Assembly: GCA_039566865.1 (NCBI GenBank)
Contig: CM076960.1
Location: 1,798,001 to 1,862,000, forward strand
Origin: Aurelia coerulea
Taxonomy: Eukaryota > Cnidaria > Scyphozoa > Semaeostomeae > Ulmaridae
Length of the DNA stretch: 64,000 nt
Direction: 5' to 3'
Both the position numbers and the translations under genes were made by a program. The notes under the pieces are model-generated. The model made no database searches, had not been told where the DNA came from, and worked only from the letters and a program-made list of their open reading frames with translations. This document shows, one piece after another, positions 54,229 to 64,000 of this stretch (position 1 is its first letter; every line of letters starts with the position of its first letter).

Positions 54229-54767
54229 CCGGGTGTCCAAAAAAGTACTCTTGTTTGAAATATCACCAAAAATTGATTATCAAACCCTTTGATAAAATTT
54301 TCTTTTTGCGTTGTTTTGTGAAAGACCCAAGAATATTCATAGATGATAAAACGTTTGCTTTTGATACAGCAAGGTAGGAAAATTATACACTGAAAACCTT
54401 ACTTTGAGCAATAGTTTTTAAGCAAAATACTCAATCTTGCTAAGAGTGAAAATATTCATATATTTTATCATAATCAAAGTATCCAATGATAGTGTGCATT
54501 CCTTTCTGTCATTTATGACCAAACTAGAAGCTTTACATGCAAAAAGAAATTGACCTGGCAATCATCAGTGCTTTTTTGCAGTATGATTCAAAACCAGGTA
54601 GCCCTAAAAAGAGCCAAATTTGCTGATTCTAGACCAATTACAAGATCAGCTATATCTTGGAAAATAATTTGGTCTTTGATCTAATTGACAAAAAAAGAAA
54701 ATTGAAGATCGGCCTTGTGATCAAAGTTTGGTGATTTTTCAAACAGGAGTACTCTTTTGGCACACGG
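54229..54767. mobile_element. Family TA2 MITE (539 bp)
   Basis: CCGGGTGTCCAAAAAAGTAC and a slightly decayed inverted end (CCGTGTGCCAAAAGAGTACT). Right flank TA, left TG. Confidence 0.83.
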
Positions 54768-54769
54768 TA

Positions 54770-56460
54770 TAATGACGAACATAATAAGAATAATAAAACT
54801 GGGCGTATAACAAGGATAAAGGAATCGCTGTCGCATAGGAATCTCTGTTTGCTTTCGATTTCTTGGCCTTAGCCTGGTTTCAATAAGGAAGATCAACTCG
54901 ACTGCAAGGGAAACGTCTGTAATGGTATTTTTTGTACAATTTTCAAAAAGTTTGGAAGAGTCTTGGGAATATGGGGCAGGAAGTATATCCCCCTCTCCGC
55001 CATCGCCATGCCTGCCATTGCCATCTCATTATCTTCTTGTCATCTCATTCGGGCCTGTTTGTAATAAATATCCTGCGAATAGCCATTGCAGTTTCATTCT
55101 TCGGAAAATCTCCAGACTTTGCAGACCAAACATCTTTTCATTGTCAAATCGGATTACGATGTCTAGTTCGTGTAATGAAAAGGATTAACCATATTTCGGG
55201 TTCTGCCTTGGTAGCCCATCCTCAAAACTGCATAATTTCAAAATAAAATAAAAAGACTTATCAAAGATTCTGTGATATTCCACCGACATCACAACATCCT
55301 GTTTTCACGCACAGGTGCAATGGGTGGGTGGAGATACTTCGTGCAGCCTCGACACTCCTCGAAAGTAGGCTAGAGTTTCTTGGTCAACAGTTTTTGTCAC
55401 AAAAAACCTAAGAATGCTGTTTTTTCCTCTTTGTGGGCGGGCTCGTGGGGTTTATGAATCGAATTTCCTAGAAAGTGGGATTATTTTAGGACTAACATCT
55501 TCACTAAAAGATTACAGTAAAACCAGCATACAGGAACCAATTCTTATGAGGAAAGATTCTCTGCACGGGAGAATGACAACTTATGCACGTGGTACGGGAA
55601 AGACGTGCCAAATCTGCAACATACTTCTAGTCCTGTGTTGACTAAAGCATGCATAGAATCAATTAAATGTCAAAAGCACCATCATGTTTGTTCTTCTTCT
55701 GTGTTCATCTGCTCTCGTATTATCGAAACTGTCAAGTCACACTACAAGCGATCTAGCAACCCGCCATTACTCGTTAGGCCTAGTTTTAAAATGCGCCTCC
55801 AGGAGGCTCCGAAGATGCGGAATTGAGTATCATCGCTTTCAGAAATTTTTTGAAACACGAATAATGTTCAAGAAACTGTTGCCAAATTGAAAAAATACGG
55901 AAACTCTTTCAAAGCATACAGAATTATGGCCTATATTTCCATGAGGTTTGAGAGTTATGTCTTCAAGGTTTTTTAAAAATTTGCCGAATTGTTGGTTCCA
56001 TTTATGATTGCACTATAGTTTTGACTCTGTATGCAAGAAAGTAATGTCACTTTATGAACAAAATACAGAGTTAGTTACTTGGGGATTTAATGTTTAAAAA
56101 TTTCTTAAACGATAAATATCTCTGGGTTTTCTCGTTTGACTGGCTGAAACGAGCGTCCTAGGGCCTCACGATCCGCAAATGAGACTTTCACTCTCCTTGG
56201 GTCAGTAACTACTTCGATTTCTTGAAAGCTTATTCAAAAATGTCAACTAAGATCGCTAAGATCCAGAGTTAATGCTTTGCTTTGTATAGCTGCTTCAAAA
56301 AGCTACTTTCACAGAAACACGCAAGAAAACGTCAAATATTTCGCATCTTAACTTACACAATTTGGGAAACTACCAGTTTGACATTTCAGTGACAGATGAA
56401 ATCAACTCTTCTGCTCTTTCCACAACTTATATTTCGATTTCTAACCAAATGTGATCATCT
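54770..56460. other. Intergenic, no gene supported
   Basis: Several short open frames with no recognisable motifs or exon signals. No TIR pairs noticed. Confidence 0.45.
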
Positions 56461-56467
56461 TGCTTCG

Positions 56468-56850
56468 GTAAACCAACGGTTAATGGATGCTTGACCCTTC
56501 TTTCGAATATTTCAACGAACGGCTGACCAGTTTGTTATCAAAACTCGCACACGAAAACCACCAGAAACCAAAGCAGGCTTCAGATCCCTCGAGCTATGCA
56601 GAACACAGTTAGAATATATTGGCAGTTTCAGTACTGATCTGTTAACTTGGGTAAACCAAGGGTTAATAAAGTTTGAACTCTTCAAAATATCTCAACGAAC
56701 GGTTAACCAAACTCGTGTGCGATGCTATCAAAACTCGCATACGCAGGTTAGCACAACACGAAGCCATGAGAAGCCAGATCAGATCTTCAGAGCTATACTC
56801 AACACACAGCCGGAATATTTAGCAATTTCAATACTGCCCTGTTAACGATC
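56468..56850. repeat. Diverged tandem duplication, about 185-200 bp period
   Basis: GTAAACCAACGGTTAATG (56468) and GTAAACCAAGGGTTAATA (56651), then TATTTCAACGAACGG/ATATCTCAACGAACGG, TATCAAAACTCGCA and ACTG(A/C)YCTGTTAAC recur in the same order. Confidence 0.8.
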
Positions 56851-57384
56851 AAACTTTAAAATTGAATATTACCTTGCACAGGTGGGTTTCAGCAATCATT
56901 TCTCAACCATATCTCTCCATAATTCCAAAACAAATTTACATTTTATCATCAGGTTTTTGTTTTTAATTCTATCTCTGTTATCCGCAGCAGTCTGTCGTTC
57001 TGAAAGATTATCAAAAATATAAATTTCCCAAGAAAATAATACGCAACAGGCAAACGAAGTTATGTATGTGAATTGCAAAGAAACAGTGCTTTCGCTGAGG
57101 GGTGTGTAAAAGGCAGGACGAAGAATCAGGTGTGTGTGGATTGAAATGGAGGAGCTGGGAACTGTGCTTTGATTTTTCGAACCGACAAGGAAGAACGCGA
57201 AAATTATGCTTTTTAAAACTTCTATTAGTTTAACAGTTTTTCAGCTCAGCATAATTAATAATCAAAAATGAAAGTAGTATACGAAACGATAAACATGAAA
57301 TGTTGCGTGTGTTAACTGAAAGAAAACTGTTTGCCGTATTGGGCAGAACAGAAGCTGCTTACAGTCCTTACTGTAAAAGCACTA
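56851..57384. other. Intergenic, nothing recognised
   Basis: No gene or clear repeat. Confidence 0.5.
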
Positions 57385-57780
57385 TTCAGCCCCTCTCTCT
57401 ATTAGGCCCCCTCTCTTATAAGCCCATCTCTGTTAAGGCCTGTTAAGCCTCCCACTTATATCAGATTTTCCGTTAATTGAGCTAAGTAAGTTTGGATGTT
57501 AATTTTGATATGATTCGAGACAAAACTGTGTCAGATTTATGTATTTGACTCGAAAATTGTATGTTGAATCCAAAAATATCACGTAAAAGAATTAAAATGT
57601 GCTTGAAAAATACTATAGTGAGCTAGCTATATGAGTTCACAGTAGCTACATTCTTTGTGCACGTTCTGCTGTCAACTTGCTCACAAAACACTTGAGGTAT
57701 TGACAGGATGACCAAGCAGAAAATTAAAGGCATCCTAGGCAGGTTGGAACATGGGGGGGGGGGGCTTATCCCCTATGGTG
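57385..57780. mobile_element. Element related to 53530-53765, opposite end preserved
   Basis: CTATTAGGCCCCCTCTCTTA and a G-run with GGGGCTTATCCCC (57755) bracket GATATGATTCGAGACAAAAC, which matches 53540 onward. Confidence 0.45.
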
Positions 57781-58195
57781 CCACCACTGAAAGTGTTTCC
57801 AATATTCTATCAATTGTTTTTCTGCATCTGAAATGTTTTATGCTGGATTTCAGATGTGTGGAGTAGATTCCTTGAACATCAAACAAGGTGTAACTGATAA
57901 GTTTTAATCAAGTGCAAAATGTCCATAATTAGACCTTTTGACATCACCTAACAATGTTGTTCAACCAATATCAGATAAAGAAATTCTCAATGCTTGTCAT
58001 GGTCCACATTTTACACACCAAGCAAGTTGTAATTATTGACCAATGTGTTGAAGATTACAGCATACACCACATGGGATTATATTTCCTCATCTTTGAAAGA
58101 AAGGTTTGTCTTTAGGCTATAAATAAGGCCATTTATTTCAGTTTTGTGGCTAACCTTTGGTCAATCCCTGTCTGCAACTTTCACCATTAATTTCT

Positions 58196-58450
58196 GTTTC
58201 AATTGACACACCCACCTCCAAAACTGGTGTACAACATTTATGACCCAAAAGGTTTATCAATTTTAACACAGCTTCCTCAGCAAACAGAATTTTCACAAAT
58301 TCAACACAACTTCAGCAATACTTTAAATCCTTTACACCCGATAAATGATGGTATTGAGGATATGGAACACTCTTTGCTGCTCTGCCATGCTTATGACGAA
58401 GATAGACCTGATCTTCCCAACAGTGTAAATGAATCTCAACAGACAGTGTA
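58196..58450 (+). pseudogene. LINE relic (reverse transcriptase C-terminus)
   Basis: NIYDPKGLSILTQL, FSQIQHNFSNTLNPL and GIEDMEHSLLLCHAYDEDR match the C-terminal pattern P-x-GLS-LT...L / FxHNFxDTLNPL / ExxEHxLLxC of non-LTR retrotransposons. It is more complete than, and diverged from, the relic at 10206. Neither RT nor endonuclease domain is present. Confidence 0.78.
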
Positions 58451-58609
58451 AATGTGATATTGCAACCCCATGGATTATCATTAACCTTTCGAATGAAAAT
58501 TTAATCCAAATCATTCTGCATGGCCACGAAAAATTATCTTTGGATTCAAATACAAACTTCTCGAGGCAACATTAAAATATCTTCAGGCCTCAGAATGGTT
58601 TCAATAAGT

Positions 58610-58812
58610 TGTTGTTAAAAACAGTTAAAAACCTGTTCTTGAGAAAATCCCCTCATAACTTCAGAACAGAGTAGCCAATTTTGGCGAGGTAAATTTTAAA
58701 CATCTATTTGAGCATGTCCACTATTGACTGATGTACTTGCAAGATCATTGCCTTGATACCCAGGGAGCAGTGGCCTCTCAAACGGGGATTGTCTCTTTAT
58801 TTACCTGATAGG
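58610..58812. mobile_element. Right-half fragment of family TA3
   Basis: TTCAGAACAGAGTAGCCAAT, TTGATACCCAGGGAGCAGTG and AAACGGGGATTGTCTC match the right half of 17064-17719 and 46882-47472. Confidence 0.65.
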
Positions 58813-58910
58813 TGTGCTCTCTCAGCATTTCAGGTCCTGCTCCACAGCTCATTAAAAACACTTAATCAGAGAGCTTCTGTATCAATCCTTCACAATTTGC
58901 TCTTTCAACC

Positions 58911-59435
58911 AGCATTGCTTCCAAATCTTTAACTCGGCGTAAAAAGGTGGGTGTAAAATTCTGTGATCTATTTCTTCGGACTGAGTGGCTTGAAACAAAC
59001 TTTAGTCACTTATCTTTAATTCTACCGTTGGACTTTTCAGAATTTTTGAATATTTTTCAAAATTTTGGCATATGTTACATTTTAACTCATTTGAGGGTGT
59101 GACGTCATCAAATTTCTAAATCATAAACCAGGAAAATGACAGACTTTTGCTTGATACCATATTGTAGACATCCATAAACTATGAATTTCTTCGAAATTAT
59201 TTCAGGTTGCTTCAAACAGTTTAGAAATTACGATGGTTTTAAGATTTTTTGAACATTTTTCTTGAATTCTTGAAAAAGTAAAAAAAACACTCTAATTCTG
59301 AAAAACTGAAGATTTCAGAAAAGTCCAATGGTAGAATTATAGAGAAATAACTTAAGTTTCTTTGAAGTCATTCAGTTCAAAGAAATAGGTCACTGAATTT
59401 TACACCAGCCTTTTTAAAGATTTAGAACCTATGCT
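58911..59435. mobile_element. Palindromic element, family M9b (525 bp) with 9-bp TSD
   Basis: Ends AGCATTGCTTCC and GAACCTATGCT; perfect 9-bp direct repeats CTTTCAACC at 58902-58910 and 59436-59444. The interior is nearly colinear with 25595-26116. Confidence 0.88.
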
Positions 59436-59444
59436 CTTTCAACC

Positions 59445-61495
59445 TAAAACCTGTCAATTGATCTCTGAATTTGGTTGTCTTGAATGAGCACAAATAAAAT
59501 AAGTTTCAATTTCATAGAAACAGAAACCTACAGGTTCTCGCATTGAAAATTTTCAACAAAGGCACAGGTCAAAGTAAACATTGCAAGGGATCTAACTAAT
59601 GCTAAAGGATCATTTTAATTGTTCTATTGTTAAGCAAAAGAAAACTTCAAGAAATACCATACAGTATTTTTTAATCAAATGGGTTTTTTCAATTATCCTT
59701 GCTTCCTTAACTTTTTAGCATGTGAGCCATCCATCACACTTCTGATGTACACATTTTTTCTTTTATAAGAAACTTGGATCAGTTGTGAAAATTTCCACTT
59801 TTTAGTACCAAAAGTCTCTATAGCTTGTTAATTGTTTTAGCTGCATGAATTTTGATGTAGTTTCTACCACTGCCATTCATTTGTTTCTCAACATGCAGCA
59901 CAATATTTGACAAGGAAAAAAGGGTTGTATTTCACTTGATACATAAGGTTGAACAACAACTTTGCCAGATGTTCTTGAATTTTTGCTTAAAAGTTTCTCA
60001 GTGCTTCTCAAACATAATACTACAGTTTCTTAAATTTTCAGCCAAAACCAGTTTCTTACAAATAGACAAGAATATTTCAGCAAGACACACCAAAACATCA
60101 AACTTTACACAAACATATCTTTCATAAGAAACAGCTCAATTAAACATGTAGGAAACTGTACTGTAGATTAAATTTTTCAAAGATTGAGAAACCATGTCAC
60201 AGGACTTTAAAAATCTACTGTCAGAAATAGTTCTGTAAGGTTTCCTTGTAATTTGCAGTTTCAATTTCCCTGATAATGCAAAAGTTTTGACACAGTGCAA
60301 TGTTTTGAAATTGCTTTGAAAGCCAGTTCTGTTTCAATTTGTTTTCAGATTTTAATAGGTATTTGATAATAGAAATAGGTACTTACAGTAGGTATTTAGG
60401 TGCATTGATAGGCACTTTTGAAGCCTTAACAAAAATCAATCATTTCAACTTTGGGAGCAAAAATGGTCTAAGATCTAAGTAACCAATGTTAATTTCTTAA
60501 TGCAAGGCTACTGTAGGTTTCTGCTTGCAGCACCATGGCTTGTAAGAAACTGGCTACCAACCCCAGACCTGAGTTTCTTATACAAATACCTGTACATATT
60601 TGTTTCTTCCCCAAATAACAGTACACAAGGTCATTTAATCCACTCCCACATGGCCCTGAGTCAGATTTCATCATTTCTCTTTCAAAACTTCACCATGCCT
60701 AATTCTTGTGGCTTTTGCTGGATTAAAAACCTCTTAAAACGCAATATGGTCACAAAGTACCTTTCCACAAAAATGTGGCCTGCCAGATTGAAACAGTCAA
60801 ACTAAGGTGCTGACTTTAGTAAAATATTTGTTTATTAGATACCGAATTTTGAAATTTCATAAACATGGTGATTTAACTAATAAACAGCTGGGCACTTCTT
60901 TAAATGATTTTAGTGAAATACAAATATTTTTTATGTAAGAAATCCACCATAAGAAACTCAACTCTGAGATCACCAAAACAAAGAAACTCCAGTACTGAGA
61001 AATATAACTTAATACACTATTTATGTTGATAAAGGAAATCTTTAGCATTTTTTTACTTTCAATTATTTTACTTGTTTCCTGTATCATATTACTCAGAAGG
61101 TACTCGAGTTTGGAAAGGCTTCAACAAACTTTTGCTTTACGTGGTAATTTTTTCCAAGATCTCTGGTGTGCAAGAAGAGTCCTCTATTGATATCTATTGT
61201 CTGCTTTGAATACCCTTTTTAATTTCTTGCATGCGCATATAAAGTCCCACACTTTCCATACAATACAGCAAGGCTTTTCTGCAAACAAACATTAATTAAA
61301 ATATATGAACGAAGCCTTTTGATTCAAACTCTTTTGCCTTGAAAAATTCTTTATTGATGACTGAAGATTAATGACGTCATCCTCAAAAATTTTTCTGTCT
61401 GAAAACTTTGGTCTTGTCTATGAGGATATGACGTCACACTGTTCAGACGAGTGATGTAATTATCGATAATAATATATAATATAGGCTAGTACCGT
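59445..61495. other. Intergenic, rich in TTTCTTA/AAGAAAC words
   Basis: No gene supported. At least ten TTTCTTA or (T)AAGAAAC words occur between 59765 and 60970, as in the interior of the element at 29046-29412, suggesting a larger decayed relative. GGTATTTGATAATAG-like short repeats at 60356-60412. Confidence 0.4.
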
Positions 61496-62480
61496 TTTGG
61501 TGAATGAAACGTTTGAAATATCATTCTTAGTTTTAAAATATTATTTCCTACTCTTAAAGATAAAGACATGCTTAAAGTTTTGGATGGCATTCCACTCAAA
61601 ACCTCCCCCTTACAGCACATTCGTCAGATCAGATCGACAAGCTTCCCTGCCCTCTTCTTGGTTTGGGCCTACGACTTTTGATCCTGCCTGTTCTGTTTCC
61701 AAGCTGCCCAAACTTGTACCTGCCATTGCCCTGAACTGTGAGCCTAATAAAAAATAACAGTACAATGCTTACCAATTTCAATTCATTCAGCACTGGGATC
61801 GTCTTCTTTCTTTATTTTTCTGTTTGAATCTTGTCGACTTTTACTTTCAAGTTTCGTTGCTTTTAGTGGCCTCTGAAAATATTTTTTAACGTGAATGGTC
61901 AGCGGCGCACGCGTGGGATCACGTGGGTTGCAAGACTTGTTACAACAGTCCAGCAAATGTTGTTGTTGCAATTAGTTTGGCTGCAATGGGCATGAATTTG
62001 GTTCCAGTAGAAACGAAAGACTTTTGTAACGAGTCTGTATGATCACAAATAAGATTTGTGGAAGTCATTGAATCAATAACCGCATTTGAATAATTTAGCG
62101 AACGAATGAATGAATCAAAAAGTTGTGAATTAAAAAGTTGCCTCCCTTCTGGTTTCTGTTGTTTTTAAAGTAGTGCTACTTGGCTTTCAGTTCTTTTTGG
62201 GTCCTGTTCTCTTGCTCGCAAAACACCTTTTCCGCACGGAAAGGCATCACAACCATTTCTGCACGAGCAAGCTTTTTGCAATTCCTTTACAGGCACGCTG
62301 CAATTCCAGATTACTTGAACATCAAATTGGGCCTAAGCGGAAAATAAGGATGGCATTGGAGTAGTTGCACTGTTGGAAAAGTATAACCATAGTTTATCTT
62401 TCTATATTAAAGTTCAGCTGTGGGTCCATATTTTCCGCTCAGGTCAAATTTGATGTTCAGAGAGTCTGAAATTTCAGTGA
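61496..62480. other. Intergenic, unassigned
   Basis: Short open frames only. A full GACGTCA site at 61430 lies just upstream; no transcript evidence can be read. Confidence 0.4.
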
Positions 62481-62514
62481 GCTCGCAAAGAATCCTAGGT
62501 GACAACGGCTCTTT

Positions 62515-62689
62515 AATAGACCTTTCAGCTATTTTATAAAAGAGCCCGGAGAGGTTCGATCGAGTGGCATTAGGGCTTCTATCGCTATTGTGCAGATTCG
62601 AAAATTCTACGAAATGTAGCAGAACATCGTTCAATCATAGTTACTATGGTTCAATTCTGATTCTTTTCAGAATAGCTAAAAGTTCTATT
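62515..62689. mobile_element. Family S180 MITE
   Basis: AATAGACCTTTCAGCTATTT and AATAGCTAAAAGTTCTATT, with GGTTCGATCGAGTGGCATTA inside. It abuts, on its left, a relic of the 27508-type end. Confidence 0.75.
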
Positions 62690-62693
62690 GATC

Positions 62694-63231
62694 AGCAAGG
62701 ACAGATTTTGTGACACATTAGCATGCGATGCTTTTGTTGACATGTGAATTCAAAGCGATTAGGAACTGCTGACAAAGGAAATTCTCTCAACCATAAATTC
62801 AAAACAAACAAAGCCACAAAAGTTTCTCTGAAACCCAAGTAGCTAGTGCGCTCGTTGTGCATTCCAGAAATTGTTCTCAAGAGCAACCATGAGCATATAT
62901 CGAAAGAAGAAAGATATATCTACACATCTACCACGGGCATTTTATTTCTTTGGTTCAGAAGCCGAGCAGTAAGTGTTTCATTACACCCAAAAAAATAAGA
63001 AAATTGAATCGCCTCTCATCGGCTTTGAACCAAACAAATTTAATGCCCGAGGCAGATGTGTAGATATATCGTTCTTCTTTGGATCTATGCTCATGTTTGC
63101 TCTTGAAAAGAATTTCTGGGATGCACAGCGAGCGAGCGAGAATTTCCTTTGTCTGCGATCGCTAATCGCTTTGAATTGCGGTGTCAATCAAAACCAACTC
63201 GTGCTATTGTCTTACCAAATCCGTCCTTGTT
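62694..63231. mobile_element. Palindromic element, family M9a (538 bp) with 9-bp TSD
   Basis: Termini AGCAAGGACAGATTTTGTGA and (inverted) AACAAGGACGGATTTGGTAA; perfect 9-bp direct repeats CTATTGATC at 62685-62693 and 63232-63240. The left copy of the duplication overlaps the end of the S180 element, showing that M9a inserted later. Confidence 0.87.
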
Positions 63232-63240
63232 CTATTGATC

Positions 63241-64000
63241 GACTAATTGATGGAGTAATTAATCGAGAAGAACTCTTGTTTCATTTGCTCCTTTAATGTT
63301 ATCTCAAAACACTTAAAATAAATAAGAAACAAAATTTATTCACAATACGCTACGCCTAATTAAAACAAGAATTATCTACATGCAAACATGAACATGCGAT
63401 GCGATTTAACACTACTACGATTTCATGGGTAAGAATTAAACCACATCAGATCTGACTTTGAGAAAAACAAAAATATTTCTGGCTTGCTAAAACCAGCTTG
63501 AAGTATTATATGACCACATACACCTCCTCATGTTCCTGGTAGAAGGGTTTTGTTGAGTTCACTACAAGACTCAATCATGGAATAGAGGCCAATCGAAAAG
63601 GGGCACGCCTACATAACAACGTCTCCGCATATCAACAAGGTGCCCGGGATTTAGAGTGGCATTTAGGCCATCGAAGAAATAGGGAAATTGCTCATTCTCT
63701 CAATGTTTCCAGTGCCTTAGAATCTTCCTAGACAGTCTTACTGATCAATATTTCTAAAGATGAGCGTTCGCTAAAAATGAATCATTAATTAAAGTAAAAA
63801 TATAAGCACTTAGATGTGAATTGAAATAAACACAAATGCCCAGTATTTCAAACTTTTGCTATACTTTCAATGCAGACAGTTTTCAGGCAACAAACTACTT
63901 TTTGCACTATGCAAGACAAAACGATTCTCTCTTTCGGAAACAAAAGAATACACTTCTGGTTTTAAATTGGAACTGGCTGAGACGTTTAATGCTTTGGGCC
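63241..64000. other. Intergenic to window end
   Basis: No gene recognised. TATAAGCACTTAGATGTGAA (63800) resembles TATAAGCACTTTGATGTGAA at 3898, a dispersed repeat of unknown type. Confidence 0.45.

Noticed and set aside
55414..55890. Overlapping plus-strand frames of about 70 codons
   Set aside because: No motif, no splice signals and no repeat similarity; lengths are expected by chance.
61783..61971. Charged minus-strand frame ending KKEDDPSAE near a GTAAGC donor
   Set aside because: The frame stops before the donor and no partner exon was found; it may be a UTR or chance.
1..64000. tRNA, rRNA or CRISPR-like structures
   Set aside because: No regular spacer-repeat array and no tRNA box pattern was noticed by eye. 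A tRNAscan-SE and Infernal run would settle it; a hit would overturn this.

Overview
The window is animal nuclear DNA: AT-rich, with GT-AG spliced genes spread over kilobases and a very dense load of small inverted-repeat transposons. Two conserved animal genes can be read exon by exon, BAZ1B/WSTF (chromatin remodelling) and PPP1R2 (protein phosphatase 1 inhibitor-2). Both are clearly diverged from vertebrate versions, so an invertebrate metazoan is likely. I cannot name the phylum from the sequence.

Layout: 1-8.35 kb holds the 5' part of a BAZ1B-like gene on the minus strand: ten exons from about 8.3 kb down to 664, continuing off the left edge. A CRE palindrome lies at its 5' end. From 11.06 to 25.18 kb runs a complete five-exon PPP1R2 gene on the plus strand, divergent from BAZ1B, with introns filled with MITEs, a LINE 3' fragment, a 310-bp inverted repeat and a decayed tandem copy of exon 1. 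From 25.3 to 30.4 kb there are only nested MITEs. From about 30.95 to 40.8 kb lies a giant foldback structure: a 1.8-kb array of a 69-bp satellite, a 1.7-kb arm, a 3.3-kb core of alternately inverted about 415-bp monomers, the matching inverted arm, a two-copy satellite remnant, and a second partial copy of the arm. From 40.8 to 47.5 kb come scattered inverted-repeat elements. At 47.59-50.13 kb on the minus strand is an uninterrupted 844-codon gene for an unrecognised membrane protein with a long charged tail. From 50.3 to 64 kb there are more MITEs (Tc1/mariner-like, PIF/Harbinger-like and 9-bp-TSD palindromic types) and a LINE relic.

The genes do not form a pathway or operon. PPP1R2 acts on PP1 in nucleus and cytoplasm, BAZ1B on chromatin, and the 844-residue protein is probably membrane-bound. 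The most unusual content is repetitive: the 10-kb foldback, insertion histories legible from target-site duplications and one empty-site comparison, and several internally different element families that share CCGGGTG-type ends. Exon boundaries were placed by splice consensus, reading-frame continuity and similarity to remembered human proteins; no alignment or database search was run.
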